DNA of 64,000 nt from DASQUK01 sp046726215 (GTDB taxonomy: Bacteria > Actinomycetota > Acidimicrobiia > Acidimicrobiales > VFJN01): the NCBI GenBank assembly GCA_046726215.1, contig JBKPAA010000017.1:1-64000 (forward strand), written 5' to 3'. Positions 1 to 8,104 of this stretch are shown one piece after another. Each line of letters begins with the position of its first letter. Position 1 is the stretch's first letter. The notes beneath the pieces were generated by a model. It saw nothing but the letters and a program-made list of their open reading frames with translations. It was not told the DNA's origin and ran no database searches. Position numbers and translations under genes: made by a program.

Positions 1-248
1 TCGACCCCGAGTCGAACGACTGGGAGTTCTTCACCCTCGACGTCGCCGCCGCCGGCACCACGATCGTGACCCGTGGTGGCAGCGAGGTGGTCAATCGCTT
101 CAGCGGCACCAGCTGCTCGGGCTGCCACGGCGCCGCCAAGCCGCAGTTCGACTTCGTGTGCGAGCACGACCACGGCTGTGCGCGGCTGCCCGTCGGCGAC
201 GACGTGATCAAGGCGATCCAGAACACCGACCCCCGGCCCCGCCGCTGA
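1..248 (+). CDS. C-terminal end of a c-type cytochrome-like protein (partial)
   Basis: An open frame enters from the left edge (first full codon at 3) and stops with TGA at 246-248, giving 81 residues. It contains one CxxCH motif (CSGCH), the covalent haem-c attachment signature, followed by two more cysteines and a charged tail. The protein would be exported, because haem c is attached outside the cytoplasm. The N-terminus, signal peptide and axial Met are outside the window or not identifiable, so the redox partner is unknown. It ends 16 bp from the convergent oxidoreductase gene. Confidence 0.6.
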   Translation, partial: DPESNDWEFFTLDVAAAGTTIVTRGGSEVVNRFSGTSCSGCHGAAKPQFDFVCEHDHGCARLPVGDDVIKAIQNTDPRPRR

Positions 249-264
249 CGTCCCGCAGTCCCGC

Positions 265-1131
265 TCAGCGCAGCTCGTCGACGAGCGCCGCGAAGCGGTC
301 GATCAACGGCAGCGTGGCCGAGGCACCGTCCACGCCGACCCTCGGTGCGGCACCGACGACGACGCCCCGGACGCCGATGTCGCGGTAGCGGCGCAGCGTG
401 TCGGGGGCCTGGTCGCCCAAGGCCACGATCGTGATCGGCATGTCGTCACGGCCGCCGGCGGCTGCGATCTCGCGGAACCGCCCGATCTTCTCGGCGACGT
501 CACCAAGGGCGATGTCGATCGGCATCCACGCGTCGCCCCACGCCACCGCGTGGGTGGTGCCGAGCCTCCCGCCCGTCCCGCAGAGGATCGGCGGGTGAGG
601 GCGCTGCTGCGGCTTGGGGTACGACCAGACGGGCTCGAAGTCGTAGAACCGGCCGTGGAACTCCGGCTCGTCCTCTGCCCAAAGGGCACGGAGGGCACCG
701 ACGCATTCCGCCAGGGCGTGGTAGCGCTGCGACCAGGGGACGTCGGGGCGATGGTTGGCGAGCTCCTCCTCGTTCCAACCGACCCCGACCCCGAGCTGGA
801 GCCGGCCGCCCGAAAGCCGATCGAGCGTGGCCACCGACTTCGCGAGGTCGAAGAGGTCGTGCTCCAGGGGGAGCGCCACACCCGTGCCGATCAGCAGCCG
901 GCGGGTGGCGCAGGCGGCGGCCGTCAGGCTGACGAATGGGTCCATCATCCGGAGGTACTGCGGTGGCAGGTCGCCCCCGGCCGGGTAGGGGGTCGTGCGC
1001 GACGTGGGGATGTGGGAGTGCTCGCCGACCCAGAAGGACTCGAAGCCGCGCTCCTCCAGCCATCCGGCGAGGACGTCGGGGGCGGGGTCCTCCGGTGTGT
1101 TCATCGACCAGAACCCGAGCTCCACGGTCAC
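265..1131 (-). CDS. Luciferase-like (LLM) F420/flavin-dependent oxidoreductase
   Basis: This 288-residue protein belongs to the bacterial luciferase-like monooxygenase family, usually F420- or FMN-dependent in actinobacteria. It has the family opening (LGFWSMNTP), the VGEHSH segment near residue 40, the RLQLGVGVGWNEEE segment, and a C-terminal barrel strand GVRGVVVG. The frame stays open far upstream, but family similarity begins at GTG 1131; GTG 1140 is an alternative. It lies 82 bp downstream of the ECF41-type sigma gene on the same strand, so it may be cotranscribed with it and be part of its regulon. The substrate is unknown. Confidence 0.8.
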   Translation of the reverse strand: MTVELGFWSMNTPEDPAPDVLAGWLEERGFESFWVGEHSHIPTSRTTPYPAGGDLPPQYLRMMDPFVSLTAAACATRRLLIGTGVALPLEHDLFDLAKSVATLDRLSGGRLQLGVGVGWNEEELANHRPDVPWSQRYHALAECVGALRALWAEDEPEFHGRFYDFEPVWSYPKPQQRPHPPILCGTGGRLGTTHAVAWGDAWMPIDIALGDVAEKIGRFREIAAAGGRDDMPITIVALGDQAPDTLRRYRDIGVRGVVVGAAPRVGVDGASATLPLIDRFAALVDELR

Positions 1132-1213
1132 CCCCCACACTCGCCGGCGTGTCGAGTACGGCGAACGTAGGACACGCGCTGGTTCGATGACGACCCCGCA
1201 GCGACCGTCGGCG

Positions 1214-2137
1214 TCAGGGGTCGACGATGATGTTGAGGTCGGCGAGCTTGGCGGGGTCGAGGACTCCGTGGATGTGATGGACGCGTTGGTCGCGCAATGT
1301 GAGGGTGAAGGCCCCGAAGACGCGTCCGTCGCGCAGCGCGATGACGATGGCCTCCGCACCGACCGGTAGCGACAGCAGCGTGGTCGACGAGTCGGGCCCG
1401 AGGTAGTGCAACGCGAGCGGGGCGACCGCCTCGCGACCTACGACGGGGGGAAGCAGGCCGACCCGGCCACCGAGGTCGGCCTGGCCGGCGACGTCGGGGT
1501 CGAGAACGGCCAGGAGGCCGTCGAGGTCGCCGGTCGACGTGGCGGTGATGAACGCCTCTGTGACCCGGCGCTGGTCGTTCGACTCGACCGTGAAGCGGGC
1601 GGCGCCGCTGTCGGCGTGGATCCGCTGCCGGGCCCGGGCTGCGAGCTGCCGGCAGGCCGCCGATGACCGCCCGACGATCCCGGCGATGTCGTCGAACGAG
1701 TACTTGAACACGTCGTGGAGGACGTACGCGGTGCGCTCGGCGGGCGTGAGGCGGGCCAGGATCACGTGGAGCGCCATGCGGACCTCGTCGTCCAGCGTGA
1801 CCCGATCCGCGGGATCGGTCGGCAGGCGAGACGGCGGGGCCGGGCGGTCCTCGGGTGGCGCTGCCGTCGGGGATCGGCGCCGCCACCGGGCCGAGCGGAG
1901 CTGGTCGAGGGAGAGCCGGCTGACGACCACCACCAGCCAACCCTTCACGTCCTCGATCTCGTCCAGGTCGGCCTGTACGAGCCGGGCGAATGCCTCCTGG
2001 ACGACGTCCTCGGCCTCGCTGACGCTCCCGAGCACCCGGAAGGCGACGTCGAGGAGGTAGCGGTGGTGGTCGCGCCAGGCTCGTCCGAGCCGGACGTCGA
2101 TCTCGCGGGTCCCGCCGGGAGATGGGTAGCGGTCCAT
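1214..2137 (-). CDS. ECF41-type RNA polymerase sigma factor with C-terminal SnoaL-like domain
   Basis: This 307-residue sigma factor has region 2 (residues about 20-85, with SEAEDVVQEAFARL), region 4 (about 125-180, LTPAERTAYVLHDVF) and a C-terminal NTF2/SnoaL-like domain (about 190-300). The tail carries LDPAKLADL, resembling the NPDKL signature that ECF41 factors use for self-control instead of an anti-sigma. ATG 2137 is preceded by GGAGGA at good spacing; an in-frame extension to 2227 has no such site and would run through the promoter. It is transcribed divergently from a DrrAB-type exporter and upstream of an LLM oxidoreductase. M. tuberculosis SigJ belongs to the same group. Confidence 0.87.
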   Translation of the reverse strand: MDRYPSPGGTREIDVRLGRAWRDHHRYLLDVAFRVLGSVSEAEDVVQEAFARLVQADLDEIEDVKGWLVVVVSRLSLDQLRSARWRRRSPTAAPPEDRPAPPSRLPTDPADRVTLDDEVRMALHVILARLTPAERTAYVLHDVFKYSFDDIAGIVGRSSAACRQLAARARQRIHADSGAARFTVESNDQRRVTEAFITATSTGDLDGLLAVLDPDVAGQADLGGRVGLLPPVVGREAVAPLALHYLGPDSSTTLLSLPVGAEAIVIALRDGRVFGAFTLTLRDQRVHHIHGVLDPAKLADLNIIVDP

Positions 2138-2183
2138 GGGTTCCTCCAGGGTCGCGGCGCCGACGACGCGCGTGCACATGGAG

Positions 2184-2210
2184 GACGAGTGAGTCACCCC
2201 GAATGTGACG
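2184..2210 (-). promoter_or_regulatory. ECF41-like promoter driving the sigma gene
   Basis: Read on the minus strand, CGTCACA (2210-2204) is followed after exactly 16 bases by CGTC (2187-2184). The consensus I know for ECF41 sigma factors is TGTCACA-N16-CGTC. The -10 element lies about 47 bases before the sigma gene ATG. A second, perfect TGTCACA occurs at 2226-2220 but has no CGTC at the right distance. Confidence 0.6.
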
Positions 2211-2243
2211 TCCCGGTGGTGTGACAAACGGCCGGGAGGCCTG

Positions 2244-2270
2244 GGTCACTTTTGGCGGCGGCCGATCGTC
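2244..2270 (+). promoter_or_regulatory. ECF41-like promoter driving the ABC exporter
   Basis: On the plus strand GGTCACT (2244-2250) is followed after 16 bases by CGTC (2267-2270), matching five of seven consensus positions in the -35 and all of the -10. The ABC ATPase ATG is at 2280, only 9 bases past the -10, so the transcript would be leaderless or nearly so. Together with the opposite-facing motif, it suggests that the sigma factor reads both arms of the divergent locus. Confidence 0.5.
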
Positions 2271-2279
2271 CTTTCGGGC

Positions 2280-3230
2280 ATGACCGCCAACCACACATCT
2301 GCGATCCGGGTCGAGAACCTGACCAAGACCTATCCCGGCGGGGTCGAGGCGGTGAAGGGCATCGACTTCGCGGTACCGCCGGGCGAGGTGTTCGGGTTGC
2401 TCGGCCCCAACGGCGCGGGCAAGTCGACGACGGTCGGCATGCTCACGACGACCATCGCCCCAACCTCGGGGCGGGCCCGCGTGGCCGGGTTCGACGTCGC
2501 CACCCGTCCCATCGCCGCCCGCCGGGCAAGCGCGGTGGTGTTCCAGGAACCGGTCGTCGACCGGGGCCTCACGGGCCGCCGCAACCTGGAGGTCCACGCC
2601 CGCCTGTGGGGCCTCGACACCACGAGCACCGCCGCGCGCATCGCCGCGGTCGTGGACCCGTTCGGCCTGGGTGAGGTGATCGACCGGCCCGTCGAGACCT
2701 TCAGCGGCGGCCAGCGCCGCCGACTCGAGGTTGCCCGCGCCGTGGTCTCGGAACCCGTGGTGCTGTTTCTGGACGAGCCCACGGTCGGCCTCGACCCCCG
2801 CTTCCGCTTCGAGCTGCTGGACATAATCGCCGGCCTCCGCGCCCGGGCCGGGATGACCATCCTGCTGACGACCCATTACCTGGAGGAGGCCGAGCAGCTG
2901 TGCGATCGCGTCGCCATCGTGCACCAGGGCCGCATCGTTGCCCTCGACAGCCCGGCCGTGCTCCTCGCCCACCTCGGCCGCGAGCTCGTGGAGCTGCGGC
3001 TCGACGGTGACGTGTGGGCGGCGGTGTCGACGCTGCGCTCGCGGGGGTTCGCCGGCGGGGACACGTTCGCCGTCGGCGCCACCCTCCACATACCGGTGCA
3101 CGACCGGCCGGCACGCGAGGCCGTCGCAGCCATCACCGACCTGGGCCTGCCCGTTACCGCCGTCACCACTCGTCCGCCCACGCTCGACGACGTCTACCTG
3201 CAGCTCACCGGCGAATCCCTCGCCGCCTGA
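2280..3230 (+). CDS. DrrA-type ABC transporter ATP-binding protein
   Basis: A 316-residue ABC ATPase of the daunorubicin-resistance (DrrA/CcmA) class. Walker A is GPNGAGKS at residues 42-49, followed by the Q-loop (VVFQEP), signature FSGGQRRRLEVARA, Walker B VVLFLDEPTVGLD and the switch His in LLTTHYLEEAEQ. The C-terminal DUF4162-like extension (about 225-316) is typical of exporters of this class. ATG 2280 was chosen because family similarity starts there; there is no strong ribosome binding site, consistent with a leaderless start. The permease follows after 34 bp. The cargo (drug or lipid) cannot be told from sequence. Confidence 0.9.
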   Translation: MTANHTSAIRVENLTKTYPGGVEAVKGIDFAVPPGEVFGLLGPNGAGKSTTVGMLTTTIAPTSGRARVAGFDVATRPIAARRASAVVFQEPVVDRGLTGRRNLEVHARLWGLDTTSTAARIAAVVDPFGLGEVIDRPVETFSGGQRRRLEVARAVVSEPVVLFLDEPTVGLDPRFRFELLDIIAGLRARAGMTILLTTHYLEEAEQLCDRVAIVHQGRIVALDSPAVLLAHLGRELVELRLDGDVWAAVSTLRSRGFAGGDTFAVGATLHIPVHDRPAREAVAAITDLGLPVTAVTTRPPTLDDVYLQLTGESLAA

Positions 3231-3264
3231 AGCCCGATCCCCCTCCCCCCACGAAGGAGTCCCC

Positions 3265-4131
3265 ATGACAGCCATCACGAGCACCGTGACGTTCGAGGCC
3301 CCCGCGGCCGCCCGGCCCCGATCCAGGACCGGCGCCCTGTCCGCAGTGTCCACGCTCGCCCGGCGGCGCCTCGCCATCAGCGCCCGGACGCCCCGCGAGC
3401 TGCTGGTGCCGCTGCTCTCACCGTTGCTGTTCGCGCTGGTGGTCGTTCCCGCCCTGGCCGACACGTTCGGGACCCCGGTCGGTGGCGTCGACTACATGAG
3501 CTTCGTCGCCGTGGCCACCATCGTGCTGCTGGTGCCGCTGAGCTGCATGCAGTCGGGCCTCGGGGTGGTCGTCGACCGCCTCGGCGGCGGCCTGCGTGAT
3601 CTGCTGGCGGCACCGATGTCCCGGCCGCTGATCGTGGCCGGCAACCTCGTCGTCGCCGTGGCGCTGAGCGCCCTCCAGGTCGCCGTGTTGCTCGGAGCGT
3701 CCGCCCTGCGCGGCGCCGAGTTCCAGCTCGAGGCCACCGGAGTGCTGTGGTTCGCCGCTGCCACGCTGGCCTTCGCCGTCGCGATGTACGGCGCTGCGGA
3801 GATCCTCGCCAATCGCCTGCCGACGCAGGAGGAGTACATCGGGGCGCTCCCCGCCGTCGCCATCGTCCCCTTCTTCTTCGCCGGCTCGTTCTTTCCGATC
3901 AGCGCCCTGCCCGCCGGTCTGACCGTCATCGGCAAGCTGCTGCCCATCACCCATGCGCTGGCCCTCGTGCGCTACGGCCTCGTCGACCGCAACGGTGCTG
4001 GGCTCCACGACATCTGGGGCATGAGCAACACCTCCGCCATGGCGGCGCTCAGCCTCGGCGTCGTCGCCCTCTTCGCCTTGGCGCTCACCGCGGCGGCCAT
4101 GCGGACCTTCCGTCGCACCGCGGTCCGCTGA
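3265..4131 (+). CDS. ABC-2 type exporter permease (DrrB-like)
   Basis: A 288-residue membrane protein with about six predicted helices, the ABC-2 permease layout. A cytoplasmic N-terminal stretch of about 45 residues is followed by helices from LLVPLLSPLLFALVVVPAL onward, a central RDLLAAPMSRP loop that is typical for contact with the ATPase, and the late FFFAGSFFPISALP segment. ATG 3265 is preceded by AAGGAG. With the upstream ATPase it would form a homodimeric or heterodimeric exporter; both are probably controlled by the divergent ECF41 sigma factor. Confidence 0.88.
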   Translation: MTAITSTVTFEAPAAARPRSRTGALSAVSTLARRRLAISARTPRELLVPLLSPLLFALVVVPALADTFGTPVGGVDYMSFVAVATIVLLVPLSCMQSGLGVVVDRLGGGLRDLLAAPMSRPLIVAGNLVVAVALSALQVAVLLGASALRGAEFQLEATGVLWFAAATLAFAVAMYGAAEILANRLPTQEEYIGALPAVAIVPFFFAGSFFPISALPAGLTVIGKLLPITHALALVRYGLVDRNGAGLHDIWGMSNTSAMAALSLGVVALFALALTAAAMRTFRRTAVR

Positions 4132-4143
4132 GCCTCTTCCGGG

Positions 4144-4968
4144 TCAGGCCCCGGCGAAGAACGCGAAGTCGTCGACGAGTACGGCGTGGCGAGCCTCGAT
4201 CAGGCCTCGGGCCGCCGGGTGGGTGAGGACGTGCAGCCGGTTGGCCTTGATGCCGCGGACCACCACCGGGCCGACGGCCTCGGGCGCCATCAACGTGTGC
4301 GGCGGCTCGCCGGCGGGCGGCGCCGGCAATGGCCCACCATGCCGGGCCGGCCGGTGACGGGCGGATGTCGCGGCGAGGTTCGAGCGCACCATTCCGGGGC
4401 ACAGCAGCGAGACGCCGATGCCCTCGTGGGCGAGCTCGCCGCGGAGGCATTCGGCGTACCCGAGCAGCGCGTGCTTGGTGGCCGTGTACGGGCCGAGGTG
4501 GACACCGCTGATGGTGGGCGGTGCCAACAGGGCCGCCAAGGAGGCGGTGATGACGATGTGCGCCGGGCCGTCCGAGGCGCAGAGGTGGGGCAGGAAGACG
4601 TCCACCGCGCGGATGGCCGACAACAGGTTGAACTCGATGATCCAGGCCCAGTCGGCCTCGGAGGTGGTGTCGAGGGGGCGGTCCGCCACCACGCCCACGT
4701 TGGTGGACAGGACGTGCACGGCCCCGTCCTCGGCGATGGTGCCGTCGGCCAGGCGGCCGAGCGACTCCCGATCCGTGCCGTCGACCTGTGCGGCCGTGGC
4801 GGTGCCACCAGTGCGGCCGATCTCGTCCTGGACCGCCTCGGCCGAGGCGCGGTCGATGTCGGCGACCACGACTCGCATGCCCTCGGCAGCTAGGCCGAGG
4901 GCGATGCCCCGGCCGATGCCGCTCCCCCCACCGATCACCACGGCCACCCTGCCGGTGAGATCATCCAT
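4144..4968 (-). CDS. Short-chain dehydrogenase/reductase (SDR)
   Basis: A 274-residue classical SDR with an N-terminal nucleotide-binding motif GGGSGIG (about residues 13-19), an acidic residue after strand 2 (VVVADIDRA, suggesting NAD(H) preference), the catalytic Ser in VITASLAAL and YxxxK as YTATK. The usual NNAG is replaced by STNVG, a tolerated variant. ATG 4968 has GGGAGG upstream. The C-terminal 60 residues, rich in Pro/Arg/His, are longer than usual. It is convergent with the exporter permease and divergent from the GH43-like gene. Confidence 0.85.
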   Translation of the reverse strand: MDDLTGRVAVVIGGGSGIGRGIALGLAAEGMRVVVADIDRASAEAVQDEIGRTGGTATAAQVDGTDRESLGRLADGTIAEDGAVHVLSTNVGVVADRPLDTTSEADWAWIIEFNLLSAIRAVDVFLPHLCASDGPAHIVITASLAALLAPPTISGVHLGPYTATKHALLGYAECLRGELAHEGIGVSLLCPGMVRSNLAATSARHRPARHGGPLPAPPAGEPPHTLMAPEAVGPVVVRGIKANRLHVLTHPAARGLIEARHAVLVDDFAFFAGA

Positions 4969-5089
4969 GCGCTGCTGCGCCTCCCTCGGTCGGTCACCGA
5001 CAGCCGTTTGGCCGACAGGGCTACGGGCGGCAGCCTAGGACGGGGCGAGGGGAGACCGCGGGGCACCGCCGCCCCTGCTGGGAGGTGAC

Positions 5090-6124
5090 ATGCGACGTGG
5101 CGCAGTTGTGGCTGGGGCCGCGGTCGTCGTCGGCGCGATCGCGATCGTGGTGTCCGGGGGCGGCGACTGTGGAGGGGCCGCGCTTCGGTCGGGTGCGACC
5201 GCCGAGGTGCACGTCGGTGCGCGGCCCCGGATCGGCGGGGGCGGACTCGGCCAGTTGCGCCGGGCGTTCGGCGAGCAGCAGGTGGCGTACTGCGACGACT
5301 TCGCCGACCCCTTCGTGCTCGTCGACGACGACGTCCACTACGCCTACTCGACGAGCAGCGGCGGGATGCACGTGCCCGTGCTCACCGCCGGCAACGTCTT
5401 CCGAGCGGGGTCGCGCCGCGAGGCGCTGCCCAAGCTGCCCAGCTGGGCCGTCCAGAACGCGACGCTCGTCTGGGCGCCCAGCGTTCTAGCGCGCGGCGAC
5501 CGGTACGTCCTCTATTACACCGTCGGCGCCCCCGACGGCCGGCACTGCATCTCGGTGGCGACGTCCGACGACCCAGCCGGACCGTTCGTCGACCGGTCCA
5601 GCGGCCCGTTCGTGTGCGCCGATCCCGGCGGCGCGATCGACCCGAGCCCGTTCGTCAATGGGGACGGCCACGTGTTCCTGCAATGGAAGAACATCGACGA
5701 AGGCGCCATCGTTTCGTCCGAGCTCACGGGTGACGGCCTCGGGCTCGTCGGCACGCCCCAACGGCTCATCGGCGCGGACGAGGTGTGGGAGGCGCGTGTG
5801 GTCGAAGGGCCATCGATGGTGGCGGCGGGCGGTCACTATTACCTCTTCTACTCGGGCAACGACTGGCGAACGGCGAACTACGCGGTCGGCTACGCCGTCT
5901 GCGAGACGCCGCTAGGCCCCTGCGCCCAGCCGGCGAGCGGGCCGTGGCTCGCGTCGTCGGAGGGTGCGCAGGGGCCCGGCGGCCCCCAGGTGTTCCGCGA
6001 TCGGGACGGGCTCTGGATGGTCGTCCACGCCTGGGTGGGTGGCCGGGTGGGCTATCCGGACGGCGCGCGCAACCTCTTCGTCCTGCGCCTGGCGTTCACC
6101 GCCGCCGGCCCCGTCGCTGCCTGA
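5090..6124 (+). CDS. Membrane-anchored glycoside hydrolase family 43-like protein
   Basis: A 344-residue protein: an N-terminal hydrophobic anchor (about residues 5-22, no lipobox at Cys27), then a five-bladed beta-propeller domain of the GH43/GH32 clan. The three conserved acids are visible: Asp in CDDFADPF (about D73, general base), Asp in GAIDPSPF (about D184, pKa modulator) and Glu in VVEGPSM (about E239, general acid). This predicts an extracytoplasmic arabinan/xylan-type glycosidase. ATG 5090 follows GGGAGG. No transporter or other carbohydrate gene is adjacent, so its substrate is not predictable. Confidence 0.83.
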   Translation: MRRGAVVAGAAVVVGAIAIVVSGGGDCGGAALRSGATAEVHVGARPRIGGGGLGQLRRAFGEQQVAYCDDFADPFVLVDDDVHYAYSTSSGGMHVPVLTAGNVFRAGSRREALPKLPSWAVQNATLVWAPSVLARGDRYVLYYTVGAPDGRHCISVATSDDPAGPFVDRSSGPFVCADPGGAIDPSPFVNGDGHVFLQWKNIDEGAIVSSELTGDGLGLVGTPQRLIGADEVWEARVVEGPSMVAAGGHYYLFYSGNDWRTANYAVGYAVCETPLGPCAQPASGPWLASSEGAQGPGGPQVFRDRDGLWMVVHAWVGGRVGYPDGARNLFVLRLAFTAAGPVAA

Positions 6125-6145
6125 GCGACGCGCCGCCCGCCGGGG

Positions 6146-6334
6146 TCAAACCACGGGCTCCCCGCGCTGAGACCCGGCCGCGCCGATGAGGGCCGACACG
6201 AGGATCCCGAGCGGTAGTGCGCCCCAGTAGGACACGTTCGTACCGACGTTCCCCAGGAACAGCATGAGGAGCCAGGTCGCCGGGAACGTGCCGACGAGGA
6301 ACAGGACCAGGCCGACGAGCAGCGCGGTAATCAT
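6146..6334 (-). CDS. Small two-helix membrane protein
   Basis: A 62-residue protein made almost entirely of two hydrophobic segments (about 3-22 and 36-52). ATG 6334 is preceded by GGGAGGTCAG, a strong ribosome binding site, which supports a real gene in spite of its size. It resembles small stress-type actinobacterial membrane proteins but has no diagnostic motif. It lies convergent to the GH43-like gene (21 bp gap) and divergent from the HTTM operon. Confidence 0.6.
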   Translation of the reverse strand: MITALLVGLVLFLVGTFPATWLLMLFLGNVGTNVSYWGALPLGILVSALIGAAGSQRGEPVV

Positions 6335-6444
6335 CACTGACCTCCCAGTAGTGGTGGCGACGAGGCATACCGGATCGAACCGGGCAGTTGGTGGATCCTG
6401 CCGGTGCACCTGCGCGCCAGCCGCGTCCGTGCCATGGTCTCGGG

Positions 6445-6891
6445 GTGGACTCCCGGGCGCGGGTGATCGGTCGACGATTGGCTGTGGCCCTGGTCGTGAT
6501 CGCGCAGCTGGCGCTGGTGGCGCGCGGCTACTGGTCCGCGCACAAGGAGTTCGCCTTCCAGATGTTCCCCGAGTCGAGCACCTGGCAGGCCGAGATCGTA
6601 AGGGTGACGACAGACGGCGCCAGGGTTCCGGTCACCCAACCGTGGGTGGGCTACCGGTGGGACGAGCTGGTCACCGGTCGGGGCCTGGGCCACCCCGAGG
6701 TCCGCCATCACGCGGACGCCGGGCTCGACAATCAACTGGCGTTCCTCGACGCGGCCCTGGACTACGTCGCCGACAACACGCCCCGCGACGACGAGACCCG
6801 CTACCTCGAGGCCACGGTCACGACCTGGCACAACACCGACGGGCCCAAGGTGACGGTGCTCCGCAGCGACGACCGGGCGGTCGCGCGGTGA
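6445..6891 (+). CDS. Membrane-anchored partner protein of HTTM operon
   Basis: A 148-residue protein with one N-terminal helix (about residues 10-26) and a soluble, probably extracytoplasmic domain containing FQMFPESSTWQAEI and YLEATVTTWHN. I do not recognise a named family. GTG 6445 was chosen as the first in-frame start before the helix; GTG 6466 is possible. Its stop overlaps the next gene's GTG by 4 bp, so it is translationally coupled to the HTTM protein, and the two probably act together. Confidence 0.7.
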   Translation: MDSRARVIGRRLAVALVVIAQLALVARGYWSAHKEFAFQMFPESSTWQAEIVRVTTDGARVPVTQPWVGYRWDELVTGRGLGHPEVRHHADAGLDNQLAFLDAALDYVADNTPRDDETRYLEATVTTWHNTDGPKVTVLRSDDRAVAR

Positions 6892-8102
6892 CCGCGGCGG
6901 CTGCGGCCGCGCCCGAACGGCCGGTGGGGGTCATCGACGCCATCGACGAGCTGCTCGGCCGCCGTGTCAGCATGCGATCCCTGGCGTTGCTGCGGGTGCT
7001 GATCGGTCCCGTGACACTGCTGCACCTGCGCCCGTACGTCGTCGACGCGCTGAACGGCAGGATCTACCGCGACACGTTCTACGAGCCCTACGCGGCCTGG
7101 TATCCGGAGCTTCCCCGTCCTCTGTACGGCGCCGTCCTGGCGGTCGGGGTGGTCGCCGCGGTGGCGATGTCGCTGGGGCTGTGCACCCGGGTAGCCACGG
7201 GCGCGACGTTTGCGGTCGTCGCCTACAACCTGTTCCTGTCGACCACGCACGTCCACAGCAACCGGGCCTATCTCCTGATCGTGTTGGCGGCGCTGGCCAT
7301 CGCTCCGTGCGGGCGCGAGCTCTCGGTCGATGCGTGGATCCGGGCTCGGCGCGGGCGGCCGCCACTCGATCCACGGGCTCCCGCGTGGCCGTTGTGGTTG
7401 TTGCGGTTCGAGGCGGCCGTGGTCTACGGGGCGTCCGGGATGAGCAAGCTCGTCGATCCCGACTGGTTCGGCGGCACCGTCACCTGGCACCGGATCGTGC
7501 AGGTCCGCGACCGCCTCGAGGCGTCCCCCCTGCCCGGGTGGGCCGTGTCGCTTCTCGCCGACCGCTCGTTCCACACGGTCGCCGCCAAGCTGATCGTGAT
7601 CACCGAGCTGTTCATCGCCATCGGGCTGTGGTGGCGGGCCACCCGCTATGCGGCGCTGTGGGTGGCGGTGTGGTTCCATATCGCGATCGAGGTCTCGGCT
7701 TCGGTCCAGGTCTTCTCGTACCTGGCGATCGCGGCCCTCGTCATCTGGGCCGTGCCGTCGGCTCGCGATCGGGTGGTGATGATCGATCCGGAGAACCGAG
7801 ACCACCGGTGGCTGGCACCCTCGATCGGCCGCCTCGACTGGCTGGCGCGGTTCCGCGTCGCCGCGGGAGCCCCCGGCGCGCCCGTGACCCTCATAGACCG
7901 CGATGGCGCCGTGTCGACCGGGGCACCGGCCATGGCCCGCGTGCTCAGCCGCCTGCCGCTGACGGCCTGGTTCGCGCTGCCGACGCTGCTGCTGCCCCCG
8001 GTCCGGCGTTCGCGCCGGCCCCCGATCCGCGGCCGTGCCGGCCCGGCCGATGACGGCGATCGGGCGGCGTCTCCCCGCCTCGCCGCCAGCGGGCCCCGCT
8101 GA
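6888..8102 (+). CDS. HTTM-domain (vitamin K gamma-carboxylase-like) membrane protein with degenerate DCC tail
   Basis: A 404-residue polytopic protein of the HTTM family, homologous to the membrane part of vitamin K-dependent gamma-carboxylase. Recognisable blocks are LALLRVLIGP, HVHSNRAYLLI, APCGRELSVDAW and the WLLRFEAAVVYGASGMSKL segment followed by DPDWF. The lysine-containing DK just before the conserved NxxYL in gamma-carboxylase is TH here, so carboxylation need not be the activity. Residues about 320-385 (TLIDRDGAVSTGAPAMARVL) look like the C-terminal half of a DCC/DUF393 thiol-oxidoreductase domain without its DxxCxxC. GTG 6888 overlaps the preceding stop. Confidence 0.8.
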   Translation: MTAAAAAAPERPVGVIDAIDELLGRRVSMRSLALLRVLIGPVTLLHLRPYVVDALNGRIYRDTFYEPYAAWYPELPRPLYGAVLAVGVVAAVAMSLGLCTRVATGATFAVVAYNLFLSTTHVHSNRAYLLIVLAALAIAPCGRELSVDAWIRARRGRPPLDPRAPAWPLWLLRFEAAVVYGASGMSKLVDPDWFGGTVTWHRIVQVRDRLEASPLPGWAVSLLADRSFHTVAAKLIVITELFIAIGLWWRATRYAALWVAVWFHIAIEVSASVQVFSYLAIAALVIWAVPSARDRVVMIDPENRDHRWLAPSIGRLDWLARFRVAAGAPGAPVTLIDRDGAVSTGAPAMARVLSRLPLTAWFALPTLLLPPVRRSRRPPIRGRAGPADDGDRAASPRLAASGPR

Positions 8103-8104
8103 CC

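Noticed and set aside
1170..1200. GGTTCGA-like T-arm suggesting a tRNA
   Set aside because: The flanking 5-base arms do not pair and no acceptor or anticodon stem can be built; the other TTCGA occurrences fail as well.
1128..3464. Very long open frame on the minus strand spanning the sigma and ABC genes
   Set aside because: It is a GC-rich shadow frame: the real proteins in this stretch have clear families in other frames, and this one has repetitive Arg/Gly/Pro composition without motifs.
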